The translations under genes were made by a program, and so were the position numbers. A stretch of 12,025 nucleotides of DNA from an uncultured Peptococcaceae bacterium (lineage in GTDB: Bacteria > Bacillota > Peptococcia > Peptococcales > Peptococcaceae), in contig CALIQN010000045.1 in the NCBI GenBank assembly GCA_938044045.1, forward strand, positions 1 to 12,025. The letters are read 5' to 3'. A model generated the notes under the pieces. It worked only from the letters and a program-made list of their open reading frames with translations, made no database searches and was not told where the DNA came from. The first letter of the stretch is position 1; every line of letters begins with the position of its first letter. Below, piece by piece: positions 1 through 6,379 of this stretch.

Positions 1-44
1 TAAGGATTATATAGACTGACGTCTTGACTTGCTGTTTAATTTTG

Positions 45-73
45 AGAGAGACACCTACTAAGGTGTCTTTTTT
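45..73 (+). terminator. Rho-independent terminator of an upstream gene outside the window
   Basis: An 8-bp perfect stem AGACACCT (49-56) pairs with AGGTGTCT (61-68) around an ACTA loop and is followed by a T run (68-73). The purines before the stem can extend the pairing into the T run. Bases 1-44 hold no recognisable gene; the first three bases are TAA, but with no upstream sequence I cannot say whether this is a real stop codon. Confidence 0.85.
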
Positions 74-109
74 ATTTACGTTTAAAAATTTTAGTTGACT
101 GTAAAATAC

Positions 110-130
110 TATAGTTATCGCATAGTTATC
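110..130 (+). promoter_or_regulatory. Candidate promoter and 9-bp direct repeat ahead of the first gene
   Basis: A -10-like TATAGT lies at 110-115, with only a poor -35 upstream. A TTGACT at 95-100 is too close to serve this -10. The nonamer ATAGTTATC occurs at 111-119 and again at 122-130, 11 bp apart, which is about one helical turn. The first copy overlaps the -10 and the second covers the expected transcription start, so binding here could control the gene. The promoter call is weak; the repeat is seen directly. Confidence 0.3.
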
Positions 131-148
131 ATAGAGAGGATGATTTTC

Positions 149-715
149 ATGGTAAGGAAAGTATTTATAGGAGGCGTGCTTTTAATTGTTGTCTTGGTTG
201 GTGCTTTTATCTCTCATGTTCCTGTCGCCTCAGACGCTTACCCAGAGGATTTGAGTGTGGCACAATATATCGAAAATTATCGAAGTGTTTTAAAAAAGCA
301 TCAAGATGTGGTGATGCATTCAGGCAAACCCACTTATCAAGAGGCAGAGGCTTATTTCAATAGTATTGCCCGAACATTGACTTTTCCACCAACGGCTTCT
401 ACCACCTTAGAGGCGGTAGGGAAAGTTTATGAAAAGGAAAATAAGCTTAGCTTACCAAGAGGGAAAAAGACAGAGGGGCTTTCTTTATCTGAACGTTGGA
501 CACGTTGGCAGTTTAATCGCTTTTTTGCTAAAAATTATCCAAATGCTAAGGAGATGATGGCCTTACAAGAAGAATGGTTAAAAGAAATTGACCCTCAGAC
601 TTTTGAGAAAGACAAGAAAACCTGCCCCCTTGATTTAGCACCCTATACTTATAAAGATGGTACAGTCATAGGGTATAGCATGGGTGTAAGTTATGTGATA
701 AAAAATGGCAAATGA
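149..715 (+). CDS. Small exported or membrane-anchored protein of unknown function
   Basis: This gene encodes 188 residues. I chose ATG 149 because a GAGAGGA Shine-Dalgarno sequence (134-140) sits 8 nt before it; in-frame starts at 95 (TTG) and 140 lack such a site. The protein begins with MVRK and then a hydrophobic segment at about residues 5-22, either an uncleaved signal anchor or a signal peptide. The rest is hydrophilic and mostly charged, with an aromatic-rich patch near residues 115-135 (WTRWQFNRFF) and a single cysteine near the C terminus. There is no lipobox and no family I recognise. It sits alone between two terminators and is therefore probably monocistronic. The most that can be said is that it is an envelope-located hypothetical protein. 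Confidence 0.75.
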   Translation: MVRKVFIGGVLLIVVLVGAFISHVPVASDAYPEDLSVAQYIENYRSVLKKHQDVVMHSGKPTYQEAEAYFNSIARTLTFPPTASTTLEAVGKVYEKENKLSLPRGKKTEGLSLSERWTRWQFNRFFAKNYPNAKEMMALQEEWLKEIDPQTFEKDKKTCPLDLAPYTYKDGTVIGYSMGVSYVIKNGK

Positions 716-757
716 TTAGATTGTAGCAAGTGAATGATTCCAAGGTTGTTATCATAA

Positions 758-794
758 GAGAAAAAGACAGCTTAATTAGGCTGTCTTTTTTTGT
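758..794 (+). terminator. Rho-independent terminator after the small exported protein gene
   Basis: AAAAAGACAGC (761-771) pairs with GCTGTCTTTTT (780-790) around an 8-nt loop, and the T run continues to 792. The A run on the 5' side makes the hairpin symmetrical, so it could also work on the minus strand. It insulates the first gene from the zinc operon. Confidence 0.9.
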
Positions 795-814
795 TCTATA
801 CTTCAGTTTCTGAA

Positions 815-842
815 TTGACAAAATGCATTTTGGTGTTATAAT
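815..842 (+). promoter_or_regulatory. Consensus sigma-A-type promoter of the zinc-uptake operon
   Basis: TTGACA (815-820) and TATAAT (837-842) are both perfect consensus boxes, 16 bp apart. Transcription should begin near 849, giving a leader of about 36 nt before the zinT-like start. A promoter this strong at the head of a metal-uptake operon would normally need repression, which fits the palindrome in its spacer. Confidence 0.85.
819..832 (+). promoter_or_regulatory. Candidate operator: 14-bp perfect palindrome in the promoter spacer
   Basis: CAAAATGCATTTTG is a perfect inverted repeat overlapping the end of the -35 box and filling most of the spacer to the -10. A repressor bound here would block RNA polymerase. 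By position it is a good candidate for a zinc-responsive regulator (Fur-family Zur or MarR-family AdcR type), but the sequence does not match the B. subtilis Zur or streptococcal AdcR consensus as I know them, so the regulator is left unnamed. Confidence 0.5.
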
Positions 843-884
843 GGAAGTTGCTTTTAGCAAACTTTATTTAAGGAGATGTTATTC

Positions 885-1520
885 ATGAAAAAATTATCAC
901 TAGCCTTAAGCCTGCTCTTGCTATCTACATCGTTTTTGAGTGCTTGTGGCAATACACCAGCAGAGGAGAAGGAAGCACCTTCGGCACCAGTGGTAGAGCA
1001 TGAAGATCAAGGGGCGAAAGATCATGATGACGAGGCAATGAGTGATCAACCAACACTTAAAATGTGGCAAGGAAAATGGGTCAGCATGAATAACTTTATT
1101 AATTCTGAGGCGTTTAAGGCGCAAGCAGCATTAGAAGCCAAGGAAGAAAATGTTGAAGTTGCTAGCTACATTAAAGTGATTGAAAATCGTCTTAAAACAG
1201 CAATCACGAACATAGAAATCACGGATAACGAAGTCTTATTAAAAGATGGTAAAGATAATTTGGCAAAATATCTTTTTGTTGAGAAAAAAATGGCACCACG
1301 TGGTGGCGATCAAACAGAATGGGCGATTTTTAAGGCAAATGGTGAGACACCATATACCTATATTGCTTTTAGTCACCTTCACGGAGAAGAAGGCTACCCT
1401 CACTTCCATTTTAAAGCGGGTCAAACCATAGAAGAGATGTTTGCAACCCCTGAAAATGATCCAACTTTTATTGAGGCAAGTACACCAGAAAAGGCTATTA
1501 TTGAAGAAATTTTTGAATAG
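885..1520 (+). CDS. zinT: ZinT-family zinc-binding lipoprotein
   Basis: A 211-residue extracytoplasmic metal-binding lipoprotein that probably captures zinc and hands it to the ABC transporter encoded downstream. ATG 885 is preferred over ATG 876 because AAGGAG (870-875) lies 9 nt before it. The signal peptide ends in the lipobox LSAC with Cys21. A short acidic, His-containing linker (His39, His47) follows. The ZinT domain covers about residues 58-211: it opens with WQGKW (61-65) and carries the metal-site region FSHLH (162-166) and HFHF (173-176), corresponding to the three His ligands of E. coli ZinT. In streptococcal AdcA a ZinT domain is fused to the C terminus of the ZnuA-like protein; here it is a separate lipoprotein made first in the operon. 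The stop is 8 nt before the preferred znuA start, so the genes are tightly linked. Confidence 0.88.
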   Translation: MKKLSLALSLLLLSTSFLSACGNTPAEEKEAPSAPVVEHEDQGAKDHDDEAMSDQPTLKMWQGKWVSMNNFINSEAFKAQAALEAKEENVEVASYIKVIENRLKTAITNIEITDNEVLLKDGKDNLAKYLFVEKKMAPRGGDQTEWAIFKANGETPYTYIAFSHLHGEEGYPHFHFKAGQTIEEMFATPENDPTFIEASTPEKAIIEEIFE

Positions 1521-1528
1521 AGGTTATG

Positions 1529-2824
1529 ATGAAACGCACATTGAGCATTTTTTTAGTCGTTTGTATTTTTGCCTTGGGGCTTTTTGGTTGTGGAAGCACT
1601 AAAGAGGACACACAAGAAGAAGTGATTTATACCTCTTTTTATCCTATCTACCTTTTGACGAAAGAAGTGGTGGGGGATAAGGTACCTGTAAAAGTTTTTA
1701 TGCCCCTAGATAAGGGAGCGCATTTTTGGGAGCCAACCGCAAAGGATATTGCCAATCTTTCGCAGGCTAAGGTTTTGTTTGTCAATGGCGCTGGGATGGA
1801 GGCTTGGTTAGACAAGGAAAAAGAGAGTTTACCTGAGTTAAAAATTGTGGATTTATCTGAGCGTGTGCCTGTAATCACTGAAGATGGCTTGGCAAAGCGA
1901 CTTAAGACCTATTATCTTTCTACTTTATCACTTCAAGGAGGAAAAACCTATACCTTTGAATTTGGGCATACTCATGAAAAAAATCTTGAAGTCTTGTTTT
2001 TTAATGAAGCTAATCCAAAAGAAAGTCTCATCTTATCAGCTTCTAAAGAAGAAAAATTTCCTGTTGCTCAAAAGGCGACCTTTGAGGTAAAGAATGGTCA
2101 AGCTTATCTCTTAGAAATGGCACACAATGATGGTAAGATTAGTTTCACCTTACCCAAAGATGCAACAGGTGAATGGTCCCTTGCGTTGAGCGAAAAAAGT
2201 GATGAGCACTTGCCTTACACCTTAAAAGTTGATGGAGAGAGTGTGGACTTTGGTGCTGGGCGTGAAGTTCAGACTAAAGAAGAGATTGAAGGCATCATGG
2301 ATCCACATAGTTTTATCTCTCTTAGCAATGCTAAAGCCTATCTAGCAGAGATTAATACGACCTTATCTGAGCTTTATCCGGAGAAAAAAGATAGCTTTGA
2401 AGAAAATAAGGTGTTGGCAGTACGTAATCTTTCTAAGCTTGAGCATGAATATAAGGATAAATTTACCCCATTTAAGGGTAAGACATTTATAGTTACCCAT
2501 GGTGCCTTTGCCTATCTTGCCAAAGATTTTGACTTGGTACAAAAGGCCATTCAAAATACCAATGCTGAAGATAGTGCAAGCCTTAAAGCAATTAAGGATA
2601 CTATCCAATTTGCCAAGGAAAAAGGAATTAAGACGGTATTTTATGAGCTTGGTGGTGACAAAAAAGGGGCGGATACTATTGCCAGTGAACTTGGGGGCAA
2701 GGCCTTGCCTTTAGATACGATGGAGTATTTACCACAGGGCAGAAGTATTGATGAATTGACTTATGAGATAATTATGCGTGAGAATTTAGAGACCTTATAC
2801 CAAGGTTTAGAGGGTAAATCATGA
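1529..2824 (+). CDS. znuA: Zinc ABC transporter substrate-binding lipoprotein (ZnuA/AdcA type) with inserted domain
   Basis: This lipoprotein receives zinc outside the membrane for the ZnuB/ZnuC pump. Tandem ATGs occur at 1526 and 1529; the GAGG at 1520-1523 is 5 nt from the second, so 1529 (431 residues) is preferred. Positions below count from 1526. The lipobox LFGC ends at Cys22. The N-terminal lobe runs to about residue 120 and holds the first ligand in GAHFWEPT (His66). The C-terminal lobe begins near 250 with DPHSF (His261), then THGAFAYL (His325); Asp397 or Glu374 could be the fourth ligand. Between the lobes, where the family usually has a short, often His-rich loop, lie about 125 residues that look beta-rich (GGKTYTFEFGHTH ... 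FTLPKDATGEWSLAL ... PYTLKVDG), with His148, His150, His200 and His228. No ZinT domain is fused here. The 3' end overlaps znuC by 4 nt. Manganese is possible, but the zinT neighbour favours zinc. Confidence 0.88.
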   Translation: MKRTLSIFLVVCIFALGLFGCGSTKEDTQEEVIYTSFYPIYLLTKEVVGDKVPVKVFMPLDKGAHFWEPTAKDIANLSQAKVLFVNGAGMEAWLDKEKESLPELKIVDLSERVPVITEDGLAKRLKTYYLSTLSLQGGKTYTFEFGHTHEKNLEVLFFNEANPKESLILSASKEEKFPVAQKATFEVKNGQAYLLEMAHNDGKISFTLPKDATGEWSLALSEKSDEHLPYTLKVDGESVDFGAGREVQTKEEIEGIMDPHSFISLSNAKAYLAEINTTLSELYPEKKDSFEENKVLAVRNLSKLEHEYKDKFTPFKGKTFIVTHGAFAYLAKDFDLVQKAIQNTNAEDSASLKAIKDTIQFAKEKGIKTVFYELGGDKKGADTIASELGGKALPLDTMEYLPQGRSIDELTYEIIMRENLETLYQGLEGKS

Positions 2825-3513
2825 TAAGTGTAGAGGATTTGAGTTTTTCTTACGGTGAGAATAGTCTGCTGTCCCATCTTGATTTTAAAGTTGGACAGGG
2901 GGAATGTGTGCTCATCTCTGGGGCCAATGGCTCAGGAAAATCTACCTTTCTCAAATTGCTACTAGGCGAACTGTCTCCTTCTATGGGACAGGTTCGCCTT
3001 TTTGGTGTATTGATGCCAAATGAGGCAATTTTGGCAAAGGTAGGCTATGTACCACAGTTGCAAACGATGAAACAGGTGACTTTACCAATTACTGTGGAGG
3101 AATTTATTGTTTTTGGTCTCTATCGTTCTTTTGGTTATTTGAAAGTTCCTAGAAAAAAGGACTATGTCCGTGTCGCACAAGCGTTGGAAGAATTTGGCTT
3201 AAAAGCTTATCAAAAAGCAAAATTTAACACGTTATCAGGTGGCTTAAAACAACGTGTCATGCTCATGCGTGCGATACTTCAAACACCAAAATTATATATT
3301 TTTGATGAGCCAACAGTCGGTGTCGATAAAGAGAGTAAAAAGACGTTTTTTACCCTTTTGACAAAGCTTAGAGCAGAGGGTAAAACGATTGTCATGGTGA
3401 GCCATGAAATCAATGAGATCAAACTGTCTTGTCCAATTGATGCCCATTATGAGCTGAGAGAGGGGAGGTTAGGTCGTTGTTTGAGTATGATTTCATGCAA
3501 CGTGCCCTTTTAG
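2821..3513 (+). CDS. znuC: Zinc ABC transporter ATP-binding protein
   Basis: This is the cytoplasmic ATPase subunit, 230 residues, the usual size for ZnuC/AdcC. All nucleotide-binding motifs are intact: Walker A GANGSGKST (34-42), Q-loop Gln79, signature LSGG (138-141), Walker B YIFDEP (159-164) and the switch His195 in MVSHE. Its ATG overlaps the znuA stop in an ATGA arrangement, implying translational coupling. The last 12 codons overlap the start of the permease gene in another frame, so the C-terminal tail (RCLSMISCNVPF) is partly dictated by the permease start and has no motif of its own. The 5' half of the sequence also reads as a standard metal-transport ATPase, so zinc specificity rests on the operon context. 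Confidence 0.92.
   Translation: MISVEDLSFSYGENSLLSHLDFKVGQGECVLISGANGSGKSTFLKLLLGELSPSMGQVRLFGVLMPNEAILAKVGYVPQLQTMKQVTLPITVEEFIVFGLYRSFGYLKVPRKKDYVRVAQALEEFGLKAYQKAKFNTLSGGLKQRVMLMRAILQTPKLYIFDEPTVGVDKESKKTFFTLLTKLRAEGKTIVMVSHEINEIKLSCPIDAHYELREGRLGRCLSMISCNVPF
3462..3479 (+). promoter_or_regulatory. Ribosome binding site that fixes a TTG start for znuB
   Basis: GGGGAGG (3462-3468) lies inside the znuC coding sequence, 8 nt before TTG 3477. The resulting N terminus FEYDFMQRALLAG resembles the usual start of this permease family, which supports TTG over the downstream ATG 3495. Confidence 0.7.
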
Positions 3514-4274
3514 CAGGCATTTTTTTATCTCTGACCATTCCTCTCATTGGCGTGGTTATGGTGAGTCGCAAGACAAGTATGCTAGGAGAAGCAATGTCTC
3601 ATGTTTCCTTGGCTGGCGTTGGCTTGGGCTTAGTGTTTGGCTTTAGCCCTGTTTTGGGGGCAGTGGGGATTTGTATTTTAGCAGGGCTTTCTATTGAGCG
3701 AGTCAGAAAACGCTTTTTGGGCTATGGCGATATGGCAACAGCTATCGTGACGAGTGTAGGCTTGGGTTTGGCTGCAATTATTTCTGGGTTTTTGCCGAGT
3801 GGGAGCAGTCTAGAATCTTATTTATTTGGGAGTATTGCTTCGGTGAGCCTATGGGATGTCATCGTTTCTTTTATCATTTTTATTTTAGTAGGTAGCTATA
3901 GTTTGGTGTATTACACTGCCTTAGCCAATTTGGCACTCAGTGAAAGCTTTGCTTATATTTTAGGGGTTAAAGTCAAGGTGGTTAGTACGTTATATACTAT
4001 TTTGGCAGCCCTGACAGTAGCAATGGCAGCAAAGATGATAGGTGCACTTTTAGTGTCTTCTTTAATCGTGTTACCCGCTGTTTCTGCCTTGTGTTTGGCA
4101 AAGAGCTATAGGCATATGATTATTTTTACCACTGGCTTCGGTGTGCTTTATATGATGAGTGGTTTAGTGCTTTCTTATTATATTGAAATCAGTCCAGGGG
4201 GAGCGGTTGTGGCAATCGCACTCTTTTGCTTAGGTCTTTTGGCATTGGGAAAAAAAGTATTAACAGTTAAATAG
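3477..4274 (+). CDS. znuB: Zinc ABC transporter permease
   Basis: A 265-residue integral membrane permease of the ABC-3 metal transporter family (ZnuB/AdcB/TroC-like), which forms the zinc channel driven by ZnuC. The hydrophobicity pattern suggests seven to nine membrane helices. Family features include SRKTSMLGEAMSHVSLAG near residues 30-47, SGFLPSGSSLESYLFGS near 103-119, and the GALLVSSLIVLPAVSAL segment at 189-205. Translation probably starts at TTG 3477, overlapping znuC by 37 nt. The gene ends the transport cassette. No terminator follows within the 54 nt before the deacetylase gene, so transcripts could run on. Confidence 0.9.
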   Translation: MFEYDFMQRALLAGIFLSLTIPLIGVVMVSRKTSMLGEAMSHVSLAGVGLGLVFGFSPVLGAVGICILAGLSIERVRKRFLGYGDMATAIVTSVGLGLAAIISGFLPSGSSLESYLFGSIASVSLWDVIVSFIIFILVGSYSLVYYTALANLALSESFAYILGVKVKVVSTLYTILAALTVAMAAKMIGALLVSSLIVLPAVSALCLAKSYRHMIIFTTGFGVLYMMSGLVLSYYIEISPGGAVVAIALFCLGLLALGKKVLTVK

Positions 4275-4298
4275 GCTCTATAAAAAGATGACAATTTT

Positions 4299-4307
4299 TG
4301 TTATAAT
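4299..4307 (+). promoter_or_regulatory. Extended -10 promoter for the polysaccharide deacetylase gene
   Basis: TGTTATAAT (4299-4307) is an extended -10 element (TGnTATAAT) with a perfect TATAAT at 4302-4307. The -35 region 17 bp upstream (TATAAA, 4279-4284) is poor, which extended -10 promoters tolerate. Transcription would start near 4314, leaving a very short leader containing AAGGAGG (4316-4322). Confidence 0.65.
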
Positions 4308-4328
4308 TAGAAAAAAAGGAGGAGAAGA

Positions 4329-5117
4329 ATGAAAAAACTACTTACAATAGGCCTTTTAATTTGTTTATGCTTCATTGCTAAGCCGGCAGCCGCTGCCACA
4401 GATCCTGGTATTCCTATTTTAATGTATCATCATTTTACAACTGGCAATGACACCAATGCGATTACAGTTTCCAAAAATAGCTTTAATGAACAAATGAATT
4501 ATTTGGCTCAAAATGGCTATAAGACTTTGACTTTTCAAGAGTTAGAGGCTTATTTGGATGGAAAATTGGCAAATAATGGGAAAATGGTCGTCATCACCAT
4601 GGATGATGGTTATCGTAGTAATTACGATATTGCTTTTCCAATCTTACAATATTATGGCTTGAAAGCAACTCAGTTTACCATTGTATCTGCTATTGGTGGT
4701 ATTGATGAAAACATGTTCAAATTAGGCTTTTATGGTGGCAGCCATTGTAGCCTAACCGAAATGCAGAAGATGAAAGGGGTTTTTGAGTTTCAATCTCATA
4801 CCTATGATCGACATTTTCTTTTTAATGGAAAGTCAATTTTAGCACAAGATTTTACAGTTGATGTTCGTGAGGATCTAAGTGATGCAAAGCGTATTTTAGA
4901 AGACAATGGCTTTAAACAGTATGTATTTTCTTATCCTTATGGCGAATCCTCTGGTTCTATCAAGCAAGTCTTAAAGGAACAAGGCGTTAGAATGGCAGTA
5001 AATTGTGTGCCAAAACGTGCCAAAAGAGGGGTAGATAAGATGGAACTCCCTCGTCTCAATGTTTCAGGAAAAATGAGCTTGGAAGACTTTAAAAAACTTG
5101 TTCAAGCACCAAAATAA
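4329..5117 (+). CDS. Secreted polysaccharide deacetylase (NodB domain, IcaB/PgaB-like)
   Basis: A 262-residue exported enzyme likely to remove acetyl groups from N-acetylglucosamine in cell-wall or surface polysaccharide. A strong AAGGAGG (4316-4322) precedes ATG 4329 by 6 nt. The Sec signal peptide ends in KPAAAA, with cleavage likely around residues 21-23. The PILMYHHF segment (29-36) and the NodB motifs follow: TMDDGY (90-95; Asp92 and Asp93 as base and metal ligand), HTYDRH (157-162, two metal-ligand His), SYPYGE (201-206) and PRLNV (241-245). The H-x4-H spacing and MYHHF resemble the IcaB/PgaB subgroup rather than peptidoglycan deacetylases with HxxxH, but the substrate is not certain. 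These enzymes need a bound divalent metal, often zinc, which is notable directly after a zinc-uptake cassette. No anchor or wall-binding domain is seen. Confidence 0.88.
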   Translation: MKKLLTIGLLICLCFIAKPAAAATDPGIPILMYHHFTTGNDTNAITVSKNSFNEQMNYLAQNGYKTLTFQELEAYLDGKLANNGKMVVITMDDGYRSNYDIAFPILQYYGLKATQFTIVSAIGGIDENMFKLGFYGGSHCSLTEMQKMKGVFEFQSHTYDRHFLFNGKSILAQDFTVDVREDLSDAKRILEDNGFKQYVFSYPYGESSGSIKQVLKEQGVRMAVNCVPKRAKRGVDKMELPRLNVSGKMSLEDFKKLVQAPK

Positions 5118-5137
5118 AAATAGAGTGATAAAAATTA

Positions 5138-5174
5138 AAGGTGTAGTCAAATGAAAATTTGGCTACACTTTTTT
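5138..5174 (+). terminator. Strong Rho-independent terminator after the deacetylase gene
   Basis: A 12-bp stem with one G-U pair joins 5141-5152 to 5157-5168 around a GAAA tetraloop and is followed by six T (5169-5174). It is the first terminator after 842, so it probably ends transcripts of both the zinc operon and the deacetylase gene. Confidence 0.92.
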
Positions 5175-5193
5175 GGTAGGTTATATAAATTTC

Positions 5194-5222
5194 TTGATGT
5201 CTTATAGATTACGGGTTATAAT
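5194..5222 (+). promoter_or_regulatory. Promoter of the ydjGHI-like operon
   Basis: TTGATG (5194-5199) and a perfect TATAAT (5217-5222) are 17 bp apart, as in a housekeeping sigma-A promoter. No SigW-type promoter (AAC ... CGT boxes) was noticed, unlike the B. subtilis pspA-ydjGHI operon. The leader of about 40 nt ends with AAAGGGTGG (5257-5265) before ATG 5270. Confidence 0.7.
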
Positions 5223-5269
5223 AAATAAAGAGAATTAACAGTTCAGTCATTTTAAGAAAGGGTGGTTCC

Positions 5270-6355
5270 ATGTCTATTTTACAAGAAAATAAATGTCCTT
5301 CTTGTGGAGGTGGCTTAAACTTTGATTCTAATTTACAAAAATTGAAATGTCCATATTGTGATTCAGAATTTGATGTAGAGGCGATGCGTGCGAGAGATGA
5401 GGTTTTAAACCAAACCCTAGAAACCCCATCTGTGATGGATTGGGAAATACATGGTGGCAGTCAATGGTCAGAAGCAGAAAAAGATAATCTTTGTCTTTAT
5501 AACTGTAAATCCTGTGGAGCAGAAATTGTTGGAGACATAAACATGGCGGCAACAGAATGTGCCTATTGTGGCAATACCCTGGTTGTGATGAACCAATTTT
5601 CAGGGATGCTCAAACCAGATTATGTCATTCCCTTCCAATTGGATAAGAAGGCAGCCAAGGAAAATTTAAAAAAGCACCTTAAAGGGAAGAAGCTTTTACC
5701 AAAGGCTTTCACTGATGAAAATCACATCGATGAAATCAAGGGGATTTATGTCCCGTTTTGGCTCTTTGATGCTGATGTTGATGCTGATATGCTCTTTAAA
5801 GTGACTAGGGTCAATAGCTATAGTGATTCACAGTATAATTATACAAAGACAAGCCATTATGCCGTAAAACGCTCTGGGCAAATGAGTTTTAATAATGTGC
5901 CTGTAGATGGTTCGAGCAAGATGGCTGATGATTTGATGGAGGCCATTGAGCCTTTTGATTTAAATGGACTAAAACCTTTTGAAACCGCTTATCTTGCAGG
6001 CTATATGGCAGATAAGTATGATGTGGATGAAGAAAAAAGCATTACTCGTGCCAACAATCGTATCAAGAAGAGTACAGAGGAGATGTTTAGAGCCTCTATA
6101 ACAGATGCAACAACCGTCGCCGTTGAAGGCTCCTCAATTCGTTTGTCTAATTCAAAGGCAAAATATGCGCTCTATCCAGTCTGGATTTTAAATACCACTT
6201 ATAGAGGGGACAAATATGTTTTTGCGATGAATGGACAAACAGGAAAATTTGTGGGTGATTTGCCAATGGACAAAAAGCGTTATTGGATGTATGTCGGCCT
6301 TCGTGCAGGTATTGTGGCACCAATAGCCTTTTTGATCAGTTGGTTTATGTTTTAG
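5270..6355 (+). CDS. ydjG: Double zinc-ribbon membrane protein (YdjG-like)
   Basis: A 361-residue protein with two N-terminal zinc ribbons, a central soluble domain and one C-terminal membrane helix. Ribbon 1 uses Cys9, Cys12, Cys27 and Cys30; ribbon 2 uses Cys79, Cys82, Cys97 and Cys100. The middle (about 115-335) includes the conserved-looking IYVPFWLFDADVDADMLF and ALYPVWILNTTY. Residues 341-360 are hydrophobic, so the ribbons should face the cytoplasm if it is tail-anchored. Such proteins are often annotated as TFIIB-type zinc-ribbon proteins, but transcription is not implied. The order zinc ribbon, TPM, SPFH matches B. subtilis ydjG-ydjH-ydjI, where YdjG and YdjH help place the SPFH protein YdjI at the membrane during envelope stress. 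That role here is inferred from gene order and domain content. Confidence 0.82.
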   Translation: MSILQENKCPSCGGGLNFDSNLQKLKCPYCDSEFDVEAMRARDEVLNQTLETPSVMDWEIHGGSQWSEAEKDNLCLYNCKSCGAEIVGDINMAATECAYCGNTLVVMNQFSGMLKPDYVIPFQLDKKAAKENLKKHLKGKKLLPKAFTDENHIDEIKGIYVPFWLFDADVDADMLFKVTRVNSYSDSQYNYTKTSHYAVKRSGQMSFNNVPVDGSSKMADDLMEAIEPFDLNGLKPFETAYLAGYMADKYDVDEEKSITRANNRIKKSTEEMFRASITDATTVAVEGSSIRLSNSKAKYALYPVWILNTTYRGDKYVFAMNGQTGKFVGDLPMDKKRYWMYVGLRAGIVAPIAFLISWFMF

Positions 6356-6379
6356 GCTGGCTTAAGCTAGGAGGCAATG

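Noticed and set aside
95..148. Upstream in-frame extension of the first gene from TTG 95
   Set aside because: It lacks a ribosome binding site and overlaps the putative promoter; ATG 149 has a proper Shine-Dalgarno sequence and starts a normal membrane signal.
819..832. Naming the palindrome a Zur or AdcR box
   Set aside because: It does not clearly fit the consensus sequences I know for either regulator, so only a generic operator call is justified.
666..860. Minus-strand open frame of 64 codons
   Set aside because: It runs through a terminator hairpin and the zinc operon promoter, with no ribosome binding site.
1529..2824. Full AdcA-type fusion with a C-terminal ZinT domain
   Set aside because: The protein ends with the second ZnuA lobe; the ZinT domain is in the separate upstream gene, and the inserted block lacks the ZinT WQGxW and HFHF motifs.
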